DNA from: Cyclaneusma minus
Taxonomy: Eukaryota; Ascomycota; Leotiomycetes; Marthamycetales; Marthamycetaceae
NCBI GenBank assembly: GCA_037179335.1
Contig: JAKZHN010000004.1
Span: 682,001 to 746,000 of the forward strand
DNA: 64,000 nucleotides
Direction of reading: 5' to 3'
This document shows, in pieces, positions 1-11,000 of the stretch (its first letter is position 1; every line of letters starts with the position of its first letter). The position numbers and the translations under genes are program-made. The notes beneath the pieces were generated by a model. That model saw only the letters and a list, made by a program, of their open reading frames with translations. It did no database searches and had not been told where the DNA came from.

Positions 1-2600
1 CATATTCAATTGTCACTTGGTTGACAGCAGAACAAAGCTTTGGCAGTAACAGCTTAACTAAATGGCGAGATCGAGCCAGTGACAGTAACGGCTCGTTGGT
101 CTTGGCTCGAGGCATCTGGGCTTCTAGGGGTATAAATACGTCCAGCGATTCCTTTTGTTTTGCTTCAAATATCTAACGAAGAGAGAAACGAGGATATTGC
201 ATGTGCACATAGAACTGTCCAAGGCATTGAATTTTCTGGGGATACAACGTTCATCATACATATGACAACCTAGCTGCAGACATTTTTGAGATAATATCAG
301 TTGGGATTGGCAAAATTAAAGACCCTATATCCTTGGCAAATCGGTCGACGATAAGGTGATAGTAGGGAAGAATTACGGTAGTAGTGGACTCGTCTCGGTG
401 GAAGTATCGAGACATGACAGGTTACAGTAGCAGCGTCTTGAATCTCACGTGATGTCTTTGAGTCCTTAGGGATTCTCGAGGTATAAATACGAGGACCTTT
501 GCTTCTTGTGGCTTCCTAAGCAATATTCGCAAACAATGAAGATATGATCCTCTTAACGGGGATTCTTACAGAACCTGTTGCAGTATCTGCCAGCAGCCCA
601 GCTTCTTGAACTCACACTCTCCATAATCCCTAGGTTTCGAACACCTGGATTTCCGTAGTTTCATTCCGTGATCGTGGACAGCAGCAAGATCTGTTGGCAG
701 TAAAGAACTGCTTTGGCGTTTCAGTCTAGCCATCGAGAGAACGATTGTAGAGCTCATTGAGTTTAGTGCGGTATATTTGGGCTCTTGGGCTATAATTACA
801 GCGCTCTTAGACTCTCTTGTTCCCCAAGAAACAGGTGGACAATCTGAACCGACATTTCGTTTGATGGAAAGTGGTCATCGTCGTACATTTGTTGGCAGCC
901 CAGCTTCGTGAGATTAGAATCTCTAGGGTTCCCAGACGTCCGAACGTAGATCATCTGAGGTTTTCGTCGACCGGCCTTGGGGGGGTATTATAATTCAATT
1001 TGGCGACAGCAGAACAAAGTCATGGCGGTAGAAGACCCGTCTTAGTACTACTAAGGAGCATGCGACAGGTTATAGCAGCAGCTCAATAAGTGTGACGTCA
1101 TTTTCTTGAGTCCTGTTCAGACGATCAGGGTATAAATATCAGGACCAATGCCTCTTATCCTTCTCCAGACAAAGAGACATGCACCAGCATTGCAACTGTC
1201 AACGAACATACGGGGTGGATATGACACGAGAAACGGCCCTGGCTGGAACTAGACATCTTCTCAAACCCAAATCTGGGAAACTAGAAACCCAAGATATCAG
1301 AAAACAGAACTTTCAATCTCTGTGATTTTTGTCCGCCAGATGTCTGAGATCGGGTAGCGACAGCAAAGCAAACCGCTGGCGGCGATGAATCGGAACGGTG
1401 CCATTATCTAGCTTATGACAACAACAACAACAACAAACAGCAAAGCCCTTGAGTCTGGTGTAATGCAGGGGACCAGGCCCCTGAAAGGTATAAATACAGC
1501 AGGCCATACCTCTGTTCTACTTCAAGCAAGAAAGGGGGACATCGATAGTTCCATTGGAATGAGGTGGTGTGGAGGAGAAGTGATCTCCAGCATCTAAGTA
1601 CCAGCCCAATTTCGTGAATTCTGAACTCTGTAACCACATCCCTACCTGAGCCTCCCGATCGCTAAGACACCGAATCCTCGACGCTTTTACCTGTCGATCA
1701 GCGGCAACAAAGAGATCGATTGGCGGTGAGAACTTGGTCTGGTGCTAACATGAAGTCCGTGACAACAACTTGCTGGTGCTTTCATAATGCCTCTGCCCCC
1801 CTGGGCTTGGCTATAAATATACCAAGGAGTACTTCTGCTTCTGCTCAAACCTGCAAAATGCAAAGTAAGGAGACATGGTATTCCAAGAGAAGTGGTCATT
1901 GTCAAAAATTTGCTGGAAGGCCAGCTTTACGAGGATTATCTCTCTTGCTGTCCGTTTCGTTTTCGATGATCAGCTTTCTGGGATCGGGGGAAATGAGGTA
2001 GGGTAATCAACGACAGCAGAGCAAAGGGGTGGCAGTGAAGAGATCCGAGATACTGATACGTAGCGTAATAGCAGCAGCTTGTCGGGTTTGTCACATGATC
2101 CAGCCTACCCGTTTGAGCTCTGTAGTCTTGGAAGGTATAAATATGGTGGGTGCGTGCGGACAACTGATCTCTCATCCAAACAAGCTCTTATCAGAAAACT
2201 CGATTGATGGAGGTCTGATATTTGCCATAGCTACCAGCAATGCAGTTTTACCAAATCAGGGACCCCAGAACCCTAGGTACTTGACCGCAGACTGACTCCA
2301 ACATTTGTGGTAGACGTATTCTCCGGCTGATCAACGAGCGACAGTAGACAGAAGTATCGGCGGTGAGAGCTTGATTGGTGGTGATAGCGAGGCAATGACA
2401 GTAACAGCGAAGTAAGGAACTCTTCATAACACGAAGGTCTATAGCAAGCGGATGTGGAATCGCGGCTCCAACTTTTGCAGGACTGAAGATTCTAAGAACG
2501 CTGTCTTGAAGCGCTATTGGGATGACAATGGATGAGCCTGAATTCTTGTGCAGGCCTTGCCGCAAGATGGTAAAAGGGGACGGTCTTTAAATATCTGAAG
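1..2600 (+). repeat. Tandem array 1 of promoter-like units (no coding capacity)
   Basis: Seen directly: TATA boxes of the form TATAAATA(C/T) recur on the plus strand at 131, 482, 791 (weaker, TATAATTA), 1131, 1489, 1812 and 2136, spaced 309-358 bp. Each is preceded by the same ordered blocks: a CGACAGCAGAGCAAAG-like block (24, 1004, 1358, 2010, 2340), then TGGCGGTGA, then a GACAGYAGCAGC-like block, often a CACGTGAT/TGACGTCA/CACATGAT site, and then TATA. A C/T-rich stretch with CTTCTTC or TTCAAGCA follows about 20-40 bp later, as expected near a fungal start site. A further block with core CCCAGCTTCGTGA recurs about 110 bp after TATA (590, 892, 1913). A probable minus-strand TATA (TTTAAATA) lies at 2585. 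No ORF is shared between units. I read this as diverged tandem copies of a short non-coding transcription unit; whether it is transcribed is unknown. Confidence 0.6.
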
Positions 2601-2758
2601 CCTCGACTCTCAAGGGCCCGATGCGGAGAATTCCGGTGACGGTTGTAGCTCCTACGGTAACCTAGCATGCATCTTCAGGTAATTCGGAGTTTTCCCCTGC
2701 ACCGCAAACCATGGGCATTTCATGGACAGCCTTGAGTCATGGGTGCATGAAATTAACA

Positions 2759-3694
2759 TTAGAATATCTTGCTCAAGACCCGTTGCACCTGCTCCGGCTG
2801 TGCAGGAGCCTTCTCCTTCTTCGCGACCTGATGCTGCTTAAACTCCATCGGCCTTACCCCCTTCTTCGTCTCAATCTTAGCCGTATCATCAACTTCGCCA
2901 TCACTCTCCTTCTTCCTCTTCGCAGCCTTCTTCGCCTCCTTCGTCTCCATAATCTTCGCCCTCTCCACATTCCTCACAAACTCCTTATTCTCCTTCGTCG
3001 TCCTACTAATCTCCGCCCTCATCCTACTCGCGCGTTCCGCATTCTCAGCCGCAATCTGCTCCGTCAGATTATGCCACTTAAAGCCCTTCAAATACAGCAA
3101 ATTCCAGACATCGTCGTGATAATAAGTGCCCTTCTTGCCGCCAATGATTCGTGTATTCAGTAGCTCGCAGACGGCCTTTGCGTCTTTTTTGTTCACAAAC
3201 TCGACCCAGCCGTCGGTGAATGAGCGTTTCTTGTTTCCGCCGTTGCGCACGCGGCGTTTGTGCGAGGAGGGGTCTTCGGGGGTGAGGAAAATGCGGTTGA
3301 TGGAGCCGTAGGGGGAGAGAAGGGAGCGTAGCTTTTCGGGTTTCATGAAGGGGGGGATGCGCGAGAGGTAGACGACGCCGGAGCGTTTGACTTTTGCTTC
3401 GGAATCGACGAGGTTCTTTTTGGTGAGTGGTTTGGAGATGCCTGGTAGCTCGGCGGTTTTTGCTTTGCGCGGTTTGGATTGCTTTTGTGATGATGCATCG
3501 TCGTCTTTCTGTTTGGACTGAGTGTCTAGGTCGGCTTCTTCTTCCTCGGCGTCACTGTCGTCGCTGTCGACCTTCCGCCGTTTTGCGCTCCGGGCTCCCT
3601 TCTTGAAATCGTCGGCTTCGGAGTTGTAGCCCTGGCTGAGGTCATCCTCGCTGTCGCCAGTCTCGAGAAATTCATTTCGTTTGCGGGTTGACAT
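2759..3694 (-). CDS. ESF2: Esf2/ABT1-type pre-rRNA processing protein (RRM)
   Basis: Single-exon 311-aa protein starting at the ATG at 3694. The N-terminal third is acidic and lysine-rich (SDDSDAEEEE). An atypical RRM follows at about residues 107-205: RNP2-like VVYLSRIP, then GSINRIFLTPED, an RNP1-like GWVEFVNK, and the Esf2-typical YYHDDVWNLLYLKGFKWHNL tract. The C-terminal part is a basic helix rich in E/R/K. In yeast Esf2 works with Dbp8 in the small-subunit processome, needed for early cleavages that make 18S rRNA in the nucleolus; the same role is inferred here. It is divergent from the aldehyde dehydrogenase gene, with 288 bp between start codons. Sense-strand composition changes from C-rich in the 5' half to G/A-rich after about 3120. 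Confidence 0.93.
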   Translation of the reverse strand: MSTRKRNEFLETGDSEDDLSQGYNSEADDFKKGARSAKRRKVDSDDSDAEEEEADLDTQSKQKDDDASSQKQSKPRKAKTAELPGISKPLTKKNLVDSEAKVKRSGVVYLSRIPPFMKPEKLRSLLSPYGSINRIFLTPEDPSSHKRRVRNGGNKKRSFTDGWVEFVNKKDAKAVCELLNTRIIGGKKGTYYHDDVWNLLYLKGFKWHNLTEQIAAENAERASRMRAEISRTTKENKEFVRNVERAKIMETKEAKKAAKRKKESDGEVDDTAKIETKKGVRPMEFKQHQVAKKEKAPAQPEQVQRVLSKIF

Positions 3695-3982
3695 GGTGTG
3701 CGGTGTTCGGTGATCGAGATTTGGGTCATTTGTCGCGATCGTTTGACGGATTCTAGAAATTCGGAAAATGGATGAACTTCTCGGTCAATGCGCTCGGAAT
3801 ACGGAGAAACAGAGAGGCCTTGCCCCGCCATTAGCGTCAAACGGCGGAGCGTCATCGGAGGACAAATAATTTGGACAACCCACGAGTAAGGAGTGATAAG
3901 GTACTGTGCTTGAAACTGTTCGCTCTTTCATCCTCAAACCTTCTCAATCCCGAGATTTCACTGGAGCGTCGAATCTGTCAGA
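3695..3982. promoter_or_regulatory. Shared ESF2 / aldehyde dehydrogenase intergenic promoter
   Basis: This 288-bp gap separates two divergent start codons, so it must hold both core promoters or overlapping 5' leaders. I see no clear TATA box. The plus-strand side has a pyrimidine-rich stretch just before the ATG at 3983 (ctttcatcctcaaaccttct), common in fungal leaders. No regulator site can be named with confidence. Confidence 0.5.
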
Positions 3983-5501
3983 ATGTCCGTGGAAACCATC
4001 ACCACCATTTCTCCCACCACAAACAAGCCTATTGTCACCCGCAATGGCATCTCCGCTGAAGAGCTCCAGGAGCTCCCCGCCCTTGCCACAGAAGCTTTCT
4101 TGAGCTACCGCAAAACCTCCTTGAAGGAGCGTCAAGACATTGTAAAGAAGGCCCTGAAGCTCATCGAAGCTAAGACAGACGACCTGGCAAGGGAGCTTAC
4201 TGAGCAAATGGGCCGGCCCATCAACTACACTGCAAAAGAAGTTGCCACCGCCATCAAGCGATCCGAATACCTCTTGAAGATTAGCGAAGACGCCCTCAAA
4301 GATACCGACGGAGAACCGGAGAAAGGCTTCAAGAGATACATTCGAAAGGTGCCTGTAGGGCCTGTTCTTATCCTGTTTGCCTGGAATGTGAGTTCTACCA
4401 GCCACTGCTAGAAATTCTACCATATACTGATCACTTCCTTAGTATCCCTGGTTAATTTTGGTCAACTCTCTTATACCAGCTCTTTTGGCCGGTAACTCGG
4501 TGATCCTGAAGCCTTCGCCCCAGACCCCAACGATCGTCGAGCATGTGAAAACTTTCTTTGAAGAGGCCGGCCTCCCCAAGAATGTCATCCAGTTTTTCCA
4601 CTCGGGATCGCCGTTGATCATCGAATCGATCGTCAGGGACTCACGCGTTCCCTTGATCTGCTTTACCGGCTCCGTTGCCGGAGGTCTGGCCGTTCAAAAA
4701 GCAGGTGCCGACCGCGTGGTGCCCGTGGGCCTGGAATTAGGCGGCAAAGATCCAGCATACGTTCGTGACGATGTCGATCTCGCATGGGCCGCTGAAGAGA
4801 TCGTCGATGGAGCCGTCTTCAACTCCGGACAGAGCTGCTGCAGTCTTGAACGAGTGTATGTGTCTGAGAAGATCCATGACGCTTTCGTCGAAGCCGTTCA
4901 AGGGGTTCTGAAAAACTACAAGCTCGGAGATCCTTTCGACAAATCGACACATGTCGGTCCTGTTGTTTCAAAGCGATCGAAGGAAACGATCGAAGCACAC
5001 ATCAAAGAGGCGATCAGCAAAGGGGCTCAGGATGTAACTCCTGAAAATGAAACGTTCCAATCGCCGCCGCCTGATGGCAACTTTGTTAAGCCTACCTTGC
5101 TGATAAACGTCAGCCACGACATGCAAGTTATGACGGAGGAGACTTTCGGTCCAGTTATTCCCATCATGAAGGTCAAGGATGATGCAGAGGCTATCAAGTT
5201 GATGAATGACAGCGAATTCGGCCTTACAGCTAGCATATGGACCAAGGACACCGCCAAAGGCGAGGAGCTTGCCGAAGACGTGGAGGCCGGCACAGTATTT
5301 GTGAACAGATGCGATTTCCCCAGCCCGGTAAGGCCCATCTGTAATCTCAGATTATTGACGCCATGAACTGATTTTTGCGCCCTATAGGATCTGGCTTGGA
5401 CCGGCTGGAAGAACTCTGGAAAGGGTGTTACACTCAGCAAGTTCGGGTTCGAACAGTTCGTGAAGCTCAAGAGCTACCACGTCAAGAACTACCCGAAATG
5501 A
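3983..5501 (+). CDS. NAD(P)-dependent aldehyde dehydrogenase
   Basis: Exons 3983-4387, 4443-5327 and 5388-5501 give a 467-aa protein; both introns have GT..AG ends (GTGAGT and GTAAGG donors) and keep frame. The ALDH superfamily fold is clear: the substrate/cofactor motif FAWNYPW spans the first splice junction, FTGS..GG lines the cofactor site, LELGGK carries the general-base Glu at about residue 233, and GQSCCS carries the catalytic Cys at about 267. The C-terminal signature GKGVTLSKFGFEQF is also present. At 467 aa it is slightly shorter than the usual 480-500 aa because the N-terminus is compact; no targeting signal is visible, so it is probably cytosolic. The sequence resembles fungal short ALDHs related to succinate-semialdehyde or fatty-aldehyde enzymes, but the substrate cannot be read from sequence. 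Confidence 0.92.
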
Positions 5502-6926
5502 ATAACGGTGGATAGGAAAGGGGCAGGGGAGGAGATTTTGGCAGCCACTTCGCAGCCACTTCGCAGCCACCATCTTCCCTGCCCGACGGATTGCCCCCAC
5601 ACAAACAAGGAGGTACGAGCATAGATACCGAATGCAGATCGCTTCTAGAACCCAGCTTCCCGTGAAGCCATCTGACCCATGTGATAGTTACCGGCTCCGT
5701 GTAAGTGGTCAGTTTCTAGAATTTTCCTCCCAACGTGCACACCCTCCCAAGATTTCGTTACATCAAAGGGGTAAGCTCTCCTTACGCCTCAGTTCATACG
5801 CATCAATCGATTCGCAGGATTCGACCCGTCTTCATGAAATTCTGCCGCAGTGGCTTGTTAGCGCATTCCTGGGCCGAGTTGGAGATGCCTCCGGTCACAG
5901 AAGATAAGCTCCTTGCTTTGCTCCAGAGTCCCAACCGGATGCTCTTCACGATCGTTGATGAGTCCGAAAACCGGTTACCGGTAACTGTCATCAGTGTAAG
6001 CCTGGTGAATTACAATATCGGCGTGGGTGTACAAGTGACACAGCGGTTCCTGGCTACACTATCTTCGGACGCGAAATCACGAGGTGGTTGTACCAACATG
6101 CCTCACCTAGTCACGCCTCCAGCAGCCGCGTGCAAATTATGAGCAACCGTGTGGGTGATCTTGCTCTTGTGGGCATCTCTTACAGTTCTTCGTTTTATTG
6201 CTTTTCCCGCGGCAACTTCCTGACTGTTTTCCTTGCGTGCGAAGACCAAGTTCAAGAGCTTCGAGATCCGTTCCCGTCAATCATTATGACGAAAAGAAAA
6301 ACAAAATTATTAAACGCAAAAGGCACAATTCAGTCTCATTGGATTTCCTGTGGCTGATTGTTTTCTCCTTCGCCACCACCAAACTTGCTGCCTCGCAACC
6401 ACTATCAAATCCTTCACATTCCTCAGCTCCAAATCTAGCCCTCCAGCCACCACAATTGGGAAACGGGTGACGTTTCCGGGCAACGAAGGGATAATTTCCT
6501 GCGACCAGTGTGTCTCACTTCCCACGTTCTGCACCGACGAGGCATACGTTTCATTTGCACCCAATTTCATTGGCGTTACTGGAGCAGGCTGGGATCAAAT
6601 ATCTCCGTCACACACCAAGAAGGCTGTCGTACCTAGGTACCTATATATGAGGCGCTCTCTTCTGGCGTTTGAGGAAAGTTTACAAACTGACCACATTCAC
6701 TCACTTGTTGGAGAACAATAAAACCTGGATTGTTGGCTTATCATCACATTGATCACTTTGTTGCAAGAAAAGTCTTTTAATAGCACAGCCTAGAGTCTTC
6801 TCGCGGCTGATAGCTTCTTTGTCTGAAGGAACTCGGCATCGTCACGAAGAAAGAATTCGTTGAACAACCTTATCCGCGCTATCTATCACCAAAATTTCGG
6901 CTCGAAGAAAAGTTTACATTCATAGC
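5502..6926. other. Intergenic, no gene supported
   Basis: About 1.4 kb without a convincing gene. At 5541-5570 there are short direct repeats of CACTTCGCAGC. A TATA-like CCTATATATGAGG at 6639 is followed by only a 123-codon-class open frame (6350-6721) with no recognisable features and a start upstream of that box. Small open frames on both strands show no domain or splice support. Confidence 0.5.
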
Positions 6927-7661
6927 ATGTCGTTTCCCGCCCACTGCGAAGAGACTTGCTCCTCGCCTACTTCGCTCACTTTCTCTTCTTCTTCCGACAA
7001 GATGTCGGGTCATCGTGTCCGCAATATTTTCTCGAGAGTTTGCCAATGGTGCCGGACTCGCTCTTCAAAATCTTCTTCTCGTCGTGTCGAAATTGTATGT
7101 ATTTCACTCTCACATTTGTATCGGTCAATTGCTAACCTCTCTTTACAGAGCGCACCCTCGGATTTCAGTCACATAAACACCAACCTTCCCGGCGTCGGTC
7201 CCGACGAGTAAGTAACTCCCCATCCCCATCTTCCCTCCCCAAACCCAACTCCCCAACCCCTAAGTAACACACTCGACAGACTCTCCCTAATGAAAGAAAA
7301 AGCCCTCGCCTACGTCTGCTCCACAACCTCTCTCGCCTCCCCACCCTCCCCCTCCTCTCACAACTTCACATCCGAGCCCCGCGCCTCCTCCACCTACTCC
7401 ATGCGCTCTTCGCACTCCCCACTACCTCCGCTTCGCCAACAATCGTTTGGCTCGCACAAAACGCATAACTCGAGCCATCAGTCCTATCAACAGTCACTTC
7501 ACTCACACTCGCATTCGCGTCAGAGCTCGCTACTCTCCCAAGGTATTCCCGGCGGCTCGAGCCAGGGTGGGTATAGGAGGATGCATGAACGCGGGGGTAG
7601 TGTGAATACGGCGGGCTACGGGAGGGGGACGAGGAATTTCAGCTTGCCGGTTGAGATATAA
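6927..7661 (+). CDS. Small Ser/His-rich hypothetical protein
   Basis: Three exons, 6927-7094, 7149-7207 and 7280-7661, join in frame to 202 aa. Both introns have good signals (GTATGT..ACAG and GTAAGT..ACAG) and are 54 and 72 nt. The N-terminus is Ser-rich, followed by a short basic Cys-containing stretch (VCQWCRTRSSK). The last exon encodes a disordered region rich in Ser, His, Gln and Pro, including SHSHSRQ, ending in a Gly/Arg-rich tail GGYRRMHERGG. I see no signal peptide, membrane segment or known domain, so function is unknown. Composition switches from C-rich to G-rich at about 7545 inside the last exon, as in several other genes here. The consistent splice signals are the main reason to call it a real gene. 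Confidence 0.6.
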
Positions 7662-8039
7662 GGCGTTTTGTACGGAGAAGGGTCGCTGCGACAAGGACGA
7701 CTGCGGAAGGAAAGACCTGGAAGGAAGGAGAACTGGTTCATTGGACATTCATTTTTCGAACTGTAAGAGCGAGCGATACCATGACAGTCTTTACTACTGT
7801 GGGCATTTTCAGGTGCGATGCCGGATGGAACACGGCAAGACGTTGGAGAGCTAGCTGCAAGGCGGCTCTGAGCTTGTAAGATGGCTTTGTGTTAGATACC
7901 ACACTCCTTTGGGACTCATGGGAAGACAAAAGCAACGGGGCTAGAGGTCAGGCCTGAGAATATTAGATGAGATGAATGGTAATTTCTAATACAGATAGTT
8001 ATCACTCACTTGGTTATAAGGTGTTGGTCGTCGTGTGAT

Positions 8040-11000
8040 GAGATGATTTGAAGTCGCTTTGGGGGTTTTGCTATTGTGCACCACCTGCGATGAGTATGTA
8101 GCCTACAGTGCTGCTTGCACTTCCTATCAAATTCGAAGCATCCAAAGAGCCCACGTGACATGACCTGTGGACACGTGACGCAGCCTTTGAGCAGGGGCCC
8201 AGAGAGGACGATTCCCGAGGCGCCCAAAGTCTACAGTCAGTCTTACCGCGAAACCCCCGGGCTTGCTAGCCATAAATACTCCCACCCAGTCCCTTCTTCC
8301 TTTCTCCTTCCATGCACCCACCCTATGCTTCCATATGTCAATGAATTCCATTGCTACAAGCTATCTCAGCGCGCGACGTCTGCGAATCCTTTGCACAGCA
8401 AAACATCGGCCAGGCTATCAAGACAGGTTGCTCTCTACACATTGCAGCAGCGAATACTAATTCTCAGCTGGGCCAGAAGCACTGCAACAACAGAGGGTCT
8501 GACTGACAGTTGGTAGAATACTCGGTGGTGGCTTTGAGCCAGCGACAGCAAGCGTCTTCTTGTCAGGAGTTACAAGTGAAAGCCGGCGTGAGAAACTCCC
8601 AGGAAATATCATGAGCGAAATGAAATCCTTCTCATAAGCTCGAGTGCTGCTTGAAGGTCAGGTAGGCTTTCCGCAGTCCTCAGGTCCTCCTGGCCAGTAA
8701 TCCGGTAAGATACGCAATTACTGTGCGCAAAGCAATCTTTGACTACGGATGGTAAGGTATGTGATGAAGTTGCTTCTTGTTTCAATCATGGTCGGTTTGA
8801 TGAGTGTCAGGATCAAAATGGACCTGCCGACACAACAAGATGGGAAAAGGGGGTGTTTATATAGACGCCTAACCACCATATTTGGAGACACGTGATATGG
8901 CTCAGCGAATGAAGTTTGCCTACCAGTTTAGTGGGTCAAGTTGAAGAAGCCTCAATGTTTCCAGCGGCTCGTTGCTAGGCAGGTACACGTGAGAAATCTG
9001 GGAACTTGAGGTCTGTCCTAGCGTGGAACAAAAACAGAGGGTGCATAGCTATAAATACTCGCAACCGAGCCCTTCTCGTCTTCTTCTTCCAAGCACACCT
9101 TGGGAAGACTCTTTCTCATACTTACTATGGCGGTTTTCATAGCGTCTCATGTCTGCGCATCACTTAATACAAAGCTTTTCGGGAGTCTTGTTTCATCAGA
9201 TTACCCACGCAAACGGTTCTCAAAACATTGCAGAACACGGCATATTCCAGTCTGACCAGATATCGAGACTGCAACAGTAGAAGCTTCGACAGTAAGCGAG
9301 ATGCTCGATGGTGGTATGGATTAACGACAGCAAAAGCTCCCTTGTAATTGCTTGCGAGGAAAGGTTGGAAAATTCAAGTTGCTGCAGGGGTCAAGGAACT
9401 ACAATCAAACAAGGTGCTGCATATGTACTGAGTCTACAATGGAAATCTCGGCGTCCGCAGATCTCACTGGCGCATCAAATGTAGCATGTTTGTGGTAGTG
9501 GTGCAACAAGGCCTTGGCCGCAAAGGACTGGGGAGAGAGGCGTTTATATAGCTTTCGTGCTTGGTGACACGTGACATAGCTCTGCAAACAGACTCTGCTC
9601 GCCAATCTCAAGTTGTTGAGTTGAAGCAGACAGTTCACGGGCTCGCTGCGAAGGGATCTGAAAGCCTGAGGCGTTCCACGCGCTGAAAGATCTAGGACTT
9701 GAGGTATAAATATAACCCTGATCCCCTCCTGTTATGGTTCAAGCAAAATCACCGACAGATTGAGAGACAAGTGGAAAATCTCTCGGGACCAGATAGGGAG
9801 GACCTAGGTGTAGCTGGTCCAAGCACGATATTTGGTGGTGTTTCAAACAAAAGTAATCTCTGGCTCGAGAACCTTTGGTAGTGTAGTAGAACTGACGGCA
9901 GTGAGGCCACTGAGAGCTGCGTCTTCACACCCAGGAGTTGAAAAATAGATGTTGATTTCAGGGTGCAAAGCAACACCCTTTCACATTATCACATACATCC
10001 TTACATTTTCATTATTGGATTCGGGGAATACCATAGTGCTGCAGCATTGTCAATGCGAGTCTTGTCCTGGAAGAATTTGAAGGCTGCAGTCTTTATATAG
10101 TTATGATCTTCGAGTCACGTGACATGACTCAAAAAGGAGTGAACGTTTGCTCAGGCTTGGGACTCACGCTCGGGTATCGAGAATTCTGTCGGTTTCTGAT
10201 TCCTGGTCAGTTCAGAATTCTCCCGCGGGCTGTCGATAAGTATAAATAAGACTACCGTCCTCCTCTTTTAAGATCCAAATAAACCAACTCGACTCGAAGT
10301 GGTCGACCTCACGCCTGGGAGCAAACCAGACCCATAAACATCGCTCTACGGCTTAGCTGATGCAAAGTGCTTTCGAAATAGAGCAGTAGAGGATATGTTT
10401 TGGCCAGCAGTATTGGTACTACAGATTGTTATGTCGCGTGTCGACAGTAACAGACATCATCGGCGGTGATGCTAAGCTAACGACAGCAGGAGTCTCAGGG
10501 ATGGGGCATCAGATAGTATAATGTCAAAGGGCAAGTCGACATTCCCTTTGTCTGCCTCTTGGTCTTTTTGCTATAGAGATCGAAAATTGTTCGAGTAATC
10601 TCTTGAAGGTAGCAAAATACTTGCGGGGAACATGCAGAGGAAATCTTGGAGTCTAAAGAACTGAATTTAGTGGCCTTTAAATAGTAATCAACTACCTCCT
10701 AGATCTGGTGTTTGTGGCGCGGAATGACAGACAAATCAACTAAATATGCCGCTTAAGCTGGTACATAAAGCCGTTTAGATTAATAACTCTCATCATTGTC
10801 GAATGGCCGCAATGGCCTGATTGGAATGTTGGTGGGTTAGAAATCGTAAGTGCGGTTTACCGATAAGTCTTACGCCACAAACATTTCGATTCTCATTAAG
10901 GATGAAAATGCCTGAGTTCGATTCTTTTGCCTCCCACTCCCCTTTTTTTCCTTTTTTCCCCGTTTTTTTTTTAAGTTTTGGCATGTCATTGGAAGAGTGC

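Noticed and set aside
1413..1440. Short (AAC)n microsatellite in array 1
   Set aside because: Only five to six units and lies where the GACAGYAGCAGC block is expected; likely slippage in that block rather than a feature of its own.
8328..8516. Short peptides (42-63 codons) after the array 2 TATA boxes at 8271 and 9050
   Set aside because: DNA of the two units is similar but the reading frames are not conserved between them, so coding is unlikely.
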